Source of the DNA: LMUY01 sp965199095
GTDB taxonomy: Bacteria; Pseudomonadota; Alphaproteobacteria; Acetobacterales; Acetobacteraceae
Direction: 5' to 3'
NCBI GenBank assembly: GCA_965199095.1
Contig: CBDAQM010000006.1
Location: 806,001 to 870,000, forward strand
Length of the DNA: 64,000 bases
The notes below the pieces were generated by a model. That model made no database searches. It was not told the origin of the DNA and saw only the letters and a program-made list of their open reading frames with translations. This document shows positions 51,854 through 63,464 of the stretch, piece after piece. Each line of letters opens with the position of its first letter. Positions within the stretch are counted from its first letter, which is position 1. The translations under genes and the position numbers were made by a program.

Positions 51854-52379
51854 TCAGGCACCGGGGCGGACCCGGGAGAGGGTGCGCTCCAGCGTCAAAG
51901 CTGGCACGAAGGATGAGATGTCGCCGCCGAGCCGGGCGATCTCCTTCACGAAGCGGGACGAGATGAACTGGTGGTGCTCGCTGGCGGTCAAAAACACCGT
52001 CTCGATCGTCGGGTCTAGCCGGTAATTCATCCCTGCCATCTGGAATTCATAGTCGAAGTCACTGACGGCGCGCAGGCCGCGGATGATCACGCTTGCGCCA
52101 TTGTCCCGCGCGAAATCCACCAGCAAGCCGCTGAAACTCGTCACCTCGATGATGGAGCCGGTACGGGCGGCAATCGCATCCATCTCCGCCCGCACCAGCT
52201 CGATCCGCTCCTCGATCGGGAAGATCGGCCCCTTGCCTGCATTGGCCGCCACGCCCACCACCAGGCGGTCCAGGATGCGGGCCGCGCGGCTGATGACGTC
52301 GATGTGGCCGTTGGTCACCGGGTCGAACGTGCCGGGATAGATCCCGGTGTGACGGCTCGGTGGCCGTCCTGCCTGCTGG

Positions 52380-52399
<20 letters not shown>
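51854..52399 (-). CDS. coaD: Phosphopantetheine adenylyltransferase
   Basis: A 181-aa nucleotidyltransferase that makes dephospho-CoA from phosphopantetheine and ATP. The T/HxGH-type motif is in YPGTFDPVTNGHIDVI; further family blocks are IIRGLRAVSDFDYEFQMAGM and TVFLTASEHHQFISS. The start MRTPLADQQAG adds about 20 residues before the usual beginning and overlaps gyrA by 20 bases; a later start cannot be excluded, as no ATG lies nearer to the motif. Confidence 0.93.
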
Positions 52400-55229
<2,830 letters not shown>

Positions 55230-55442
55230 GGGAACAACTTAGGGGCGCGGCGTGGTGCATGGAGGCACGACCCTAGCAGGCCCTGCGCCGCTATGCCATC
55301 CGCCCCCGACATGGCGGGCCATGAAGCGATGCAGGATGGATGCGAGACATAGGCAACGCCAGCCTTCATACACTATGATCCAGAGCCCAATCCTCTGTGA
55401 GCGACGCCGACGCAGTCCGATGGGTGGCGGCGTCATAGCACG

Positions 55443-55495
55443 CGCAGAGTTCAAGACGGCAGGTAGGTAGAACAGCCATCTAGCCGTCCTCTGCG
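55443..55495 (+). ncRNA. Structured RNA element ahead of a terminator (leader or small RNA)
   Basis: CGCAGAG (55443-55449) pairs with CTCTGCG (55489-55495), and inside it GACGGC (55455-55460) pairs with GCCGTC (55483-55488). A third short helix, TAGGT with ATCTA, is possible in the loop. This nested, fully complementary design, followed 11 bases later by a factor-independent terminator, looks like a riboswitch-type leader or a small RNA. I do not recognise the class. The bases from 55230 to 55440 hold no gene I can support. Confidence 0.5.
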
Positions 55496-55506
55496 AGCCT
55501 GAAACG

Positions 55507-55534
55507 CCCCGCGACACCTGTCGCGGGGTTTTTT
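55507..55534 (+). terminator. Factor-independent terminator 15 bases before an ATG
   Basis: CCCCGCGACA pairs perfectly with TGTCGCGGGG around a two-base gap, followed by TTTTTT. It lies between the structured element at 55443 and the start codon at 55550, so it would stop transcription before the NTF2-like gene unless it is prevented from forming. Confidence 0.88.
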
Positions 55535-55549
55535 GTTCGAGGTAACAAA

Positions 55550-55933
55550 ATGACCAGCATACAGCCGACTGATCCCGCTTACCCCGTTCACATGCAGCTT
55601 GAGGCATACAATGCACGTGATATCGATGCATTCATGCCGTGGTGGGCTGATAACTGCGAGTACTATACTTTTCCATCGACCCTACTGGCCAGCGACGCGG
55701 CGGCAATCCGAGAGCGGCATATGGCCCGTTTCAAGGAGCCGGACCTATTCGGCACGTTGCTGACCCGCATCGTGGTCGGCAACGTGGTCGTGGACCATGA
55801 GACAGTACAGAGGAACTTTCCTGAGGGTCGAGGCGAGGTGGATGTGATCTGCATCTACGAAATCGAGAGAGGAAAAATCGTGAAGGCTTGGTTCAAAATG
55901 GGAGAGCCAAGGCTGCATAAATCTACGACCTGA
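55550..55933 (+). CDS. SnoaL/NTF2-like protein (steroid isomerase fold)
   Basis: A 127-aa protein with the cone-shaped NTF2-like pattern: HMQLEAYNARDIDAFMPWWA at the start, then CEYYTFPSTLLASDAAAIRE and VICIYEIERGKIVKAWFKMG at the end, as in SnoaL-like domains. These bind small hydrophobic molecules or act as isomerases; the substrate is unknown. The ATG has a GAGG site 8 bases upstream, directly after a terminator, which suggests control by attenuation. Confidence 0.82.
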   Translation: MTSIQPTDPAYPVHMQLEAYNARDIDAFMPWWADNCEYYTFPSTLLASDAAAIRERHMARFKEPDLFGTLLTRIVVGNVVVDHETVQRNFPEGRGEVDVICIYEIERGKIVKAWFKMGEPRLHKSTT

Positions 55934-56158
55934 CGCTCCATCCTTGAGCGAGTTCGCCCGTCTCGTTTGGTCGCGAACTGCCATGAAGGCTCGCCGAAAC
56001 CAAGGACGGAATCAGTTACGTTCCGGTCGAACGACGAACTGGCTGGACTTGCAAAAACGACGTTGGCTTTGACCAAGAGCTGCGCTTGGTGAATGTCAAC
56101 GGCGGCACCGGCAGCGCGAGTTCGTCATACTCGCTCACTCCAGCAGCAGGACACCACC

Positions 56159-57136
56159 ATGAGCATTCGCGTCGGCATTGTCGGGGTTAGCGGTTTTGGC
56201 GGTGGCGAGGCGATGCGCCTTGTCGTGGGCCACCCTTCTTTCGAGCTGGTCTACGCCGCAGGCGAGGGCAGCGCCGGTAGCCGTTTGGCGGACCGCTTCC
56301 CCGGTGTGCCAGCCAAGCTGGCCGAACTGGTGATCGAGAAGTGGGACCCTGTGACCCTGCCGACGCTCGACGTGTTGTTCGCGTCGCTGCCTACGGGCGC
56401 CTCGGCCGAGGCGCTGGCGCGCGTCTCCAAGGACGTGAAGATCGTCGACATCGGCGGCGACCACCGCTACGTCGACGGTTGGGCGTATGGGCTGGCCGAC
56501 GTCTGGCCAGCCCAGATCAAGCGTCAGAGCCGCGTCGCCAACCCCGGTTGCTTCCCCGTGGCGACGCTGAACGCGCTGGCGCCGCTGCTGGCCAACAAGC
56601 TGATCGAGCCCGGCAACATCGTCATCGACGCCAAGACCGGCATTTCCGGTGCTGGCCGGGGCGGCGCCGACAGCAGATTCGGCTACGCCGAGAGCAACGA
56701 GAACTTGGTGCCTTACGGTCTGCTCAAGCACGTCCACATGCCCGAGATTGCCAAGACGATCGAGCGACTGAGCGGAGGCAGCGCGGCCGGGCTGGTGTTC
56801 ACGCCACACTTGGTGCCGATGACCCGCGGCGTGCTCGTCACCATCTACTGCCGCGGCCGCGCCACCACGGACGAGTGCTTGGACGCGGCCCGGCACTTCT
56901 ACGCCGGGCGGGCGTTCGTCCGCGTGACCGACAAGCCGCCGCAGACCAAATGGGCTACCGGCTCGAACTTGGCGTTCGTCAGTTATGCGGCCGATCCAGA
57001 ACGCAACCTGGTCATCGCGATGGGCGTGGTCGACAATCTCGGCAAGGGAGCCGCCGGTCAGGCGGTGCAGAATGCCAACCTAATCTGCGGCCTGCCTGAA
57101 ACCGCGGGGCTGGACGGCTTACCTGTTTGGCCATGA
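56159..57136 (+). CDS. argC: N-acetyl-gamma-glutamyl-phosphate reductase
   Basis: A 325-aa NADPH-dependent enzyme of arginine synthesis that reduces N-acetylglutamyl phosphate to the semialdehyde. The nucleotide loop is GIVGVSGFGGGEAMRL, the active-site cysteine is in ANPGCFPVATLNAL, and the conserved histidine in PEIAKT/FTPHLVPMTRGV. The start MSIRVG was chosen over an upstream in-frame codon because it begins the Rossmann fold. No other arg gene is nearby. From 57137 to 57372 nothing is recognisable. Confidence 0.94.
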   Translation: MSIRVGIVGVSGFGGGEAMRLVVGHPSFELVYAAGEGSAGSRLADRFPGVPAKLAELVIEKWDPVTLPTLDVLFASLPTGASAEALARVSKDVKIVDIGGDHRYVDGWAYGLADVWPAQIKRQSRVANPGCFPVATLNALAPLLANKLIEPGNIVIDAKTGISGAGRGGADSRFGYAESNENLVPYGLLKHVHMPEIAKTIERLSGGSAAGLVFTPHLVPMTRGVLVTIYCRGRATTDECLDAARHFYAGRAFVRVTDKPPQTKWATGSNLAFVSYAADPERNLVIAMGVVDNLGKGAAGQAVQNANLICGLPETAGLDGLPVWP

Positions 57137-57372
57137 CACCCCGAATGGCAGGCTGGACGCTGATCGACGTCGAGGCTTGATCCCGCTGTGACCGGCTTGC
57201 CTGGCCGAACGACCTCAACGGGCCCTCGCTGATGCTCGAACGCACATTGAGCGGTTTCGACGCATACACATGCTGGGGCACCGCCGGCTTCCTCCCTGCC
57301 ATTCAAAACGAGGTTGGCAATCTCAAGAGTGACTGACCAGATTAACTTCTCAACGATACCTTTTTTGCATCA

Positions 57373-58275
57373 ATGTTTGACCTTTCCCACCTCCGCTGCT
57401 TTGTCGCCCTCGCTGAAGAGCTACATTTCGGCCGGGCGGCCGCGCGCCTGAACATGACGCAGCCGCCGCTCACCCGGCAGTTGCAGCAGCTGGAGCACAT
57501 CATCGGCACTGAGTTGATGGAACGCTCCAGCCGGGTGGTGCGGCTCACCACGGCAGGAAAGGCGTTTCTCGTCGACGCCCGGGCGGTTCTTCGTGCCGCC
57601 GAGGAGGCGATGGTCACTGCACGCAGGGCGGCGCTTGGCGAGGGCGGCGTGATCACGCTGGGATTTATTCCGGCGACCAGTTACAGCCTGCTGCCGCGCC
57701 TGGTCTCATTCCTGGCCGTCGAAATGCCCCAAGTGCAGTTCGTCCTGAAGGAGATGGTGACCGCGAACCAGGCTGAGGCTCTGGGCACTGGCGGCATCGA
57801 TGCAGGCATCCTCAGATTGCCCATCGATCTCAGAGGGTTGGAAGCGGTCACGATCAGTCATGAACCATTCGTGGTGGCGGTCCCGTCGGGCCATGCGCTG
57901 GCAAGGCCCGGCGTGCTGGCGGTGGCCGACCTGGATCGCCAGCCCTTGATCATGTATGCGCCGACTGAGAGCCGCTACCACCACGATCTGGTCTCCTCGA
58001 TCTTCCGCGCGGCCGGGATCACCCCGAACTTCGTGCAGTTCGCCCGCGAGATACACACGATGCTGGCCCTGGTGGGTGCGGGAATCGGTGTCGCCCTGGT
58101 GCCCGAAGCGGCCGGAACGCTGGGTTTCGCCAACGTCACGCTGAAACAGATCGCCTTGTATCCGACGGTGTTCAGCGAGCTGACCCTGGTATGGCGCAAG
58201 GCCAGCGACAACCCGGCCCTGCGACTGTTTGCGCGCCAGGCTTTGCCCAGGTTCCTCAGGACGCTCCCAGGGTGA
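57373..58275 (+). CDS. LysR family transcriptional regulator
   Basis: A 300-aa regulator with the N-terminal winged helix (LSHLRCFVALAEELHFGRAA, MTQPPLTRQLQQLEHIIGTE) and a periplasmic-binding-like effector domain. It lies about 115 bases upstream of the MFS-lactonase-dehydrogenase-dehydratase-hydratase genes on the same strand and is the obvious candidate regulator, probably sensing a sugar acid. The effector is not determined. Confidence 0.92.
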   Translation: MFDLSHLRCFVALAEELHFGRAAARLNMTQPPLTRQLQQLEHIIGTELMERSSRVVRLTTAGKAFLVDARAVLRAAEEAMVTARRAALGEGGVITLGFIPATSYSLLPRLVSFLAVEMPQVQFVLKEMVTANQAEALGTGGIDAGILRLPIDLRGLEAVTISHEPFVVAVPSGHALARPGVLAVADLDRQPLIMYAPTESRYHHDLVSSIFRAAGITPNFVQFAREIHTMLALVGAGIGVALVPEAAGTLGFANVTLKQIALYPTVFSELTLVWRKASDNPALRLFARQALPRFLRTLPG

Positions 58276-58391
58276 ATTGATGCTCAGTAAGCATTGAACG
58301 ATACGCAGAAGCGCATGTTCGTGCATCACAGGTCCTGCTACCCTGACTTCAATGCCGCGCAACGGCACAAGAAGATTCCTGGGGAACGCGG

Positions 58392-59669
58392 ATGATGTAT
58401 CGCCGAGGCTGGATTGCCCTGCTGCTGTTTGCCTTGGCGCTGATCAACTACATCGACCGGGTCACCCTGTCCTTCGCGGCAACGCCCATCGCCAAGGAGT
58501 ATGGACTGTCTCCGGTGCTGCTGGGTTACCTGTTCTCGTCATTCCTGTGGACCTACACACTCTTCCTGTTGCCGATGGGCCTGCTTGTCGACCGGTTCGG
58601 CGCCAAGCGTGTGGCCGGAGTCGGGCTTGGTATATGGTCCGTGGCGACCGCGGCGACCGGCCTTGCGGGCAGCTTCCCGGCACTGCTCACGTCGCGGCTG
58701 GTTATGGGAGCGGGCGAGGCATCGAGCAACCCGGCCGGAGCGCGGGTGATCCGGGAATGGATCCCAGTTGGCGAGCGCGGACTGGTCAACGCAGTCTTCA
58801 ACAGCGGCTCCTACGCGGGCCCGGCGATCTGCGCCTTGGTGGCCGGACCGATCATCGCGCTGTACGGATGGCGTGCGCTGTTCTTCATGGCAGGCGGCAT
58901 TGGGGTGCTCTGGCTGGTGTGCTGGCTGGTCTGGTTCGACCGGCCGGAACGTGCATCCTGGCTCGGCGAGACGGAGCGGGCCAAAATCCTGGCCGAGCGC
59001 AGCATCGTGCCGGCCGCGACTCGCGACGCCGCTCCGAAGCCCGGTCTGCGGCGGCTCCTGGGCAGCGGCCCGACGCTCTGGGCCCTGGCGCTCACCCAGG
59101 GCTGCAACGTCTACTCCCAATATCTCTTCCTGACCTGGCTCCCGAGCTACCTCCAGCAGAGCAAGGGCCTCACCCTGGCGAAAACGGGGCTGTACGCTGC
59201 CATCCCCTATGCGGTGGCAGTCGTGTTGTGCATCGCGATCGGCAGGCTCAGCGACCGCTTCCTACGCGGGGACGTCGGCGGCGGGAAACGCCGCTTTATC
59301 ATCGCCGGCGCCATGATCCTTGCCTCGATCATCCTTCTAGCACCGATGGTCGACAGCGTCTGGCTGATCCTGGTGCTGATCTCGCTCTCGCTTACGGGCA
59401 TCGCCGCCACCACCTCGATGAACTTCGCACTGCTGAACGATCTGTTGCCGGACCCTCGAAACGTCGGTCTCGCCATGGCGTTTCTCGTGGTCGGCGGCAA
59501 CGTTTTCGGGCTGATGGCGCCGATCGTCACAGGCTACGTCATCGAACTCACCGGCAGCTACGACATGGCCTTCGTCATCGCGGGCATCCTGCTCCTGATC
59601 GGGGCGACGTCGGTGTTGACGCTGACGCGCAGACCGATCGGCGCGATGCGAGAGGCCGTTGCGGCATGA
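58392..59669 (+). CDS. MFS transporter, anion:cation symporter family
   Basis: A 425-aa, 12-helix transporter. ALINYIDRVTLSFAATPIA at helix 1, GLLVDRFGAKRVAGVGLGIW and RLVMGAGEASSNPAGARVIR are typical of the hexuronate/galactarate/phthalate-type (ACS) branch. It likely imports the acid substrate of the operon. The start ATG has a GGGGAACGCGG leader; the lactonase gene overlaps its stop (ATGA). Confidence 0.92.
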   Translation: MMYRRGWIALLLFALALINYIDRVTLSFAATPIAKEYGLSPVLLGYLFSSFLWTYTLFLLPMGLLVDRFGAKRVAGVGLGIWSVATAATGLAGSFPALLTSRLVMGAGEASSNPAGARVIREWIPVGERGLVNAVFNSGSYAGPAICALVAGPIIALYGWRALFFMAGGIGVLWLVCWLVWFDRPERASWLGETERAKILAERSIVPAATRDAAPKPGLRRLLGSGPTLWALALTQGCNVYSQYLFLTWLPSYLQQSKGLTLAKTGLYAAIPYAVAVVLCIAIGRLSDRFLRGDVGGGKRRFIIAGAMILASIILLAPMVDSVWLILVLISLSLTGIAATTSMNFALLNDLLPDPRNVGLAMAFLVVGGNVFGLMAPIVTGYVIELTGSYDMAFVIAGILLLIGATSVLTLTRRPIGAMREAVAA

Positions 59670-60862
59670 TCAGTGTCACCCCTGCCCCGGCTTCTGTCCC
59701 TTTGCGCGCCGTCGGACGCCGCGCCGTTCTTGGAGGTTTCGCAATGGCTGCCGCTTCCCCGCTATTCGCCGCCGCCGCACCGGCGCAAATGGCCCGCTTC
59801 GCCTATGTCGGGTGCCGCACCACAAAGGAGCGCAATGCGCACGGCCTGGGCATCGAGGTGTTCCGCGTGGAGGCCACTGGCGCCTGGTCGCATGTGCAGC
59901 GCGTGACGGGCTTGGACAATCCGTCGTTCCTGACGTTGGACCGGGAACAGCGGTTTCTCTACGCCGTGCATGGGGACCTCTCGGATATAACCGCCTACAG
60001 CGTGGACCGCGCGACGGGGATGCTGACGTTTCTCAACCGGCAGTCCACCGCAGGCCGCAATCCCGCTCATCTTCTAGTTGATGCCAGCAACCGCTTCGTG
60101 CTGGTGGCCAACTACGCCACCGGGACGCTCGCCGTGCTGCCACGCCGTGCCGACGGCTCGCTCGGCCCCGTGCAGCAGCTTGTCACCAATCCCGGTACGC
60201 CGGGACCGAACAAGGTTGACCAGACTTTCTCCCACCCACACGAAATCGCCTATTCGCCGGACGGCCGCTTCCTGATCGTGCCGGACAAGGGGCTGGATCG
60301 GGTGTTCACCTACAGCTTTGATGCCGATCGCGGCGTGCTGGCGCCGGGCGAAAAGCCGTTTGTGCAAGTCCGGCCCGGCGCCGGGCCTCGGCACATCGCA
60401 TTCTATCCGTCCGGACGATACGCCTTCGTGGCTGATGAACTCGACGCCTCGGTTGGCGCCTACCAATACGACACACAGGACGGCGCGCTGACGCCCTTCC
60501 AGGTGATCCCCTCTGTGCCGGACACCTTCACAGGTGCAAACACCGCCGCCGAGATCGCCATCAGTCCGGACGGCCGCTTCATCTTCGTCTCCAACCGCGG
60601 CCATGACAGTGTCGGCAGCTTCGCCGTCGACCCGGTGAGCGGACGGCTCAGCCCCCTCGGCTGGGTATCGACACAGGGACGGGGTCCGCGCTTTTTCGCC
60701 ATCGACCCGTCCGGCACGGTTCTGCACGCTGCCAACGAGAACAGCGACAGCATCGTATCGTTCACGTTGGATCCCGAGACCGGCTTGCTTGCACCGAACG
60801 GCCGGGTGATCGCGACCGGCAGCCCGGTCTGCATCGTCTTCGCCACGGGAGCGCAAGAATGA
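59666..60862 (+). CDS. Lactonase family protein (YVTN beta-propeller, 6-phosphogluconolactonase-like), exported
   Basis: A 398-aa protein with a twin-arginine-type signal (RAVGRRAVLGGFAMAAASP) and a seven-bladed propeller: FAYVGCRTTKERNAHGLGIE, DNPSFLTLDREQRFLYAVHG, SHPHEIAYSPDGRFLIVPDK and GAGPRHIAFYPSGRYAFVAD. Relatives hydrolyse sugar lactones. The export signal suggests it opens the lactone in the periplasm before uptake by the MFS protein. It overlaps both neighbours by 4 bases. Confidence 0.9.
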   Translation: MISVTPAPASVPLRAVGRRAVLGGFAMAAASPLFAAAAPAQMARFAYVGCRTTKERNAHGLGIEVFRVEATGAWSHVQRVTGLDNPSFLTLDREQRFLYAVHGDLSDITAYSVDRATGMLTFLNRQSTAGRNPAHLLVDASNRFVLVANYATGTLAVLPRRADGSLGPVQQLVTNPGTPGPNKVDQTFSHPHEIAYSPDGRFLIVPDKGLDRVFTYSFDADRGVLAPGEKPFVQVRPGAGPRHIAFYPSGRYAFVADELDASVGAYQYDTQDGALTPFQVIPSVPDTFTGANTAAEIAISPDGRFIFVSNRGHDSVGSFAVDPVSGRLSPLGWVSTQGRGPRFFAIDPSGTVLHAANENSDSIVSFTLDPETGLLAPNGRVIATGSPVCIVFATGAQE

Positions 60863-61752
60863 AGATCGGTTTCGTCGGGCTCGGCCAGATGGGCCGGCCG
60901 ATCGCGCATAACCTATGGCGGGACGACGAGACGCTGATCGTCAGCGACCGCGATGACCGCCGTTTCGCCGAGTTCGCAGCCAAAGGTGCCGCTGGTAGCG
61001 CCGCGCTCTCGGATCTGGCCGATTGCGACGTGTGCTTCCTGTGTCTACCGAACGCGGCCGTGGTGCAGCAGATACTGCTGGGCGAGGAAGGGCTTCTGGC
61101 GCAGTTGAAGCCAGGGCAGGTCGTCGTCGACCTCAGTACGATCACCTATTCGGCCACCGCCGAGATCGGCCGGGCTGCCGCTGCGCGGGGCGTGGCGTTC
61201 ATGGACGCGCCGATCTCCGGCATGGAGGCGCGCGCCGTCGACGGCACCCTGACCGTCATGTGCGGTGGCGAGCAGGCGCTGTTCGACCAGGTGAAGCCGC
61301 TGCTCGACCGCATCGGCACCACGATCCTGTTCATGGGCCCGACGGGCAGCGGGCAGCTGACCAAGCTGATCAACCAGATCCTGTTCGACATCAATGCGGC
61401 CGCCCTGGCCGAGGTGCTGCCGATGGCGGTGAAGATGGGACTCGACCCCGACCTGGTCGGCGAGGTCGTCAACAGCGGCACCGGGCGCAGCTACGCCTCG
61501 GAGTTCTTCATCCCGCGCATCCTGAAGGGACATTTCTCGGACGGCTACCCGATGGGCCATGCCTACAAGGATCTGGTCAGCGGCGCCGAGCTGGCCGCAG
61601 GGCAATGCATGCCGTTGCCGGTGCTGGCTGCCGCCACCGCGACCTACCAGACCGCTTTGCTGCGAGGCCTCGGCACGCAGGACAAGGGCGCCATGGTGCA
61701 GGTGTTCGAGGATCTGCTGGGCGTCCAGTTCCGCAGCCGCCCCCTGGTTTGA
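60859..61752 (+). CDS. NAD(P)-dependent beta-hydroxyacid dehydrogenase (3-hydroxyisobutyrate dehydrogenase family)
   Basis: A 297-aa enzyme. MKIGFVGLGQMGRPIAHNL is the dinucleotide fold, VVDLSTITYSATAEIG the DxSTxxP-like substrate block, DAPISGMEARAVDGTLTVM the second block and GSGQLTKLINQILFD holds the catalytic Lys. Family members act on tartronate semialdehyde, 3-hydroxyisobutyrate and related acids. In this operon it probably oxidises or reduces a C3-C6 acid intermediate; which one is not clear. Confidence 0.9.
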   Translation: MKIGFVGLGQMGRPIAHNLWRDDETLIVSDRDDRRFAEFAAKGAAGSAALSDLADCDVCFLCLPNAAVVQQILLGEEGLLAQLKPGQVVVDLSTITYSATAEIGRAAAARGVAFMDAPISGMEARAVDGTLTVMCGGEQALFDQVKPLLDRIGTTILFMGPTGSGQLTKLINQILFDINAAALAEVLPMAVKMGLDPDLVGEVVNSGTGRSYASEFFIPRILKGHFSDGYPMGHAYKDLVSGAELAAGQCMPLPVLAAATATYQTALLRGLGTQDKGAMVQVFEDLLGVQFRSRPLV

Positions 61753-61763
61753 CAGAGGATTTC

Positions 61764-63464
61764 ATGACCGACACACCCCACGGTATCGCCGGAGGCCTCA
61801 CCAACTACGGTGACCCGGACTTCGCCCGCTATCTGCGCCGCTCCTTCGCCCGTTCCATGGGCCTGTCGAGCGATATACTGGCCAAACCGATCATCGGTAT
61901 CGCGATGACCCCCTCGGGCTTCAACAATTGCCACCGCACCATGGACGAGCTGGTCGAGGCGGTCTCGCGCGGCGTGCTGGCCGCGGGCGCCCTGCCGCGG
62001 CCGTTCCCGACGATCTCGCTGGGTGAGGTGTTCCTCAACCCGACCTCGATGATGTACCGAAACCTCATGGCGATGGACACCGAGGAGATGATCGGCGCGC
62101 AGCCGATGGATGCCGTTGTTCTGATCGGCGGCTGCGACAAGACAGTACCCGCACAGCTCATGGGCGCGGCTTCGGCAGACATCCCGGCGATCCAGCTCGT
62201 CACGGGCCCGATGAGCACCGGGCGGTATCACGGCCAGCGCCTGGGCGCCTGCACCGATTGCCGCAGCTTCTGGGGCAAATATCGGGCGGGGACGATCAAC
62301 GACAGTCAGATCGACGCGATCGAGGCGCAGCTCTCCGTCACCGCAGGCACCTGCGCGGTGATGGGCACCGCCAGCACGATGGCGTGCATCGCCGAGACGC
62401 TCGGCATGTCGCTGCCCGGCACGGCCGCCATTCCGGCCGTGAATGCGCACCGGCTCGTGGCCGCCGAACAGACCGGCACGGCCGCTGTCCGTCTGCTGAC
62501 CACCCGCATTACCCCGTCGCAGGTGATCACCGCCAAATCCGTCGAGAATGCGCTGCGGGTGCTGATGTGCATCGGCGGATCGACCAACGCCATCGTTCAC
62601 CTGACAGCCATTGCGGGTCGGCTCGGTATCAAGGTTTCGCTGGACCGCCTGAACCAGATCTCCGACGAGACGCCGGTACTGGTCGACCTCAAGCCTGTCG
62701 GTGAAGGCTACATGGAAGACTTCCACGCGGCCGGTGGCATCGGCGCGGTCCTGCGCGAACTCAAGCCGCTGCTCCATCTCGATACCATCGATGTCGAGGG
62801 CACCGTGCTCGCCGACCGGCTGGCCGAGCCGCTCGACTGGGTGGATCGCGCGATCATCCGGCCGTTCGGCGACCCGGTGTCGCCTGTTGGCGGCCTGATC
62901 GCACTGCGTGGCTCGCTCGCCCCCGACGGCGCGATCTTCAAGCGTGCAGCCGCGACGCCATCGCTTTTTGAAAGCGAGGGCCGCGCCGTGGTGTTCACCA
63001 GCCTTGAAGACATGGCCGCCCGCATCGACGATCCGGATCTGGACGTCGAGGTCGGCGACATCATGGTGTTGCAGAATGCGGGTCCGCACGCAGCGGGGAT
63101 GCCGGAGGCGGGCTATCTGCCTATCCCTAAGAAGCTGGCCCAGCAGGGCGTCAAGGACATGGTCCGCATCTCCGACGCCCGCATGTCCGGCACCGCGTTC
63201 GGAACCATCGTGCTTCATGTGGCGCCGGAAGCGGCCATCGGCGGACCGCTTGGGGCAGTGCGCGATGGCGACCGCATCAGGTTGTCAGTCGCCGAGAAGC
63301 GGATCGATCTGCTCGTCGACGAGGCCGAGATCAGGCGGCGCCTGGCGGACTTCACCCCGCCCCCGAAACCGGCCCGCGGCTACAAGGCACTTTATCGCAA
63401 CACCGTCACCCAGGCGCCGGAGGGCTGCGATTTCGACTTCCTGGCCAGAGCAGACACACCATGA
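61764..63464 (+). CDS. IlvD/Edd family dehydratase (sugar-acid dehydratase type)
   Basis: A 566-aa iron-sulfur dehydratase. Cluster cysteines are visible in TPSGFNNCHRTMDEL, IGGCDKTVPAQLMGA and TAGTCAVMGTASTM, and the phosphate/Mg site in MRISDARMSGTAFGT-like sequence (VRISDARMSG). This pattern fits aldonate dehydratases (arabonate, xylonate, gluconate) better than dihydroxyacid dehydratase of branched amino-acid synthesis, and the operon context agrees. It would give a 2-keto-3-deoxy acid. Confidence 0.9.
   Translation: MTDTPHGIAGGLTNYGDPDFARYLRRSFARSMGLSSDILAKPIIGIAMTPSGFNNCHRTMDELVEAVSRGVLAAGALPRPFPTISLGEVFLNPTSMMYRNLMAMDTEEMIGAQPMDAVVLIGGCDKTVPAQLMGAASADIPAIQLVTGPMSTGRYHGQRLGACTDCRSFWGKYRAGTINDSQIDAIEAQLSVTAGTCAVMGTASTMACIAETLGMSLPGTAAIPAVNAHRLVAAEQTGTAAVRLLTTRITPSQVITAKSVENALRVLMCIGGSTNAIVHLTAIAGRLGIKVSLDRLNQISDETPVLVDLKPVGEGYMEDFHAAGGIGAVLRELKPLLHLDTIDVEGTVLADRLAEPLDWVDRAIIRPFGDPVSPVGGLIALRGSLAPDGAIFKRAAATPSLFESEGRAVVFTSLEDMAARIDDPDLDVEVGDIMVLQNAGPHAAGMPEAGYLPIPKKLAQQGVKDMVRISDARMSGTAFGTIVLHVAPEAAIGGPLGAVRDGDRIRLSVAEKRIDLLVDEAEIRRRLADFTPPPKPARGYKALYRNTVTQAPEGCDFDFLARADTP

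Noticed and set aside
58352..59665. Long plus-strand frame before the lactonase
   Set aside because: It is the MFS gene read in the wrong frame; the lactonase starts at 59666.
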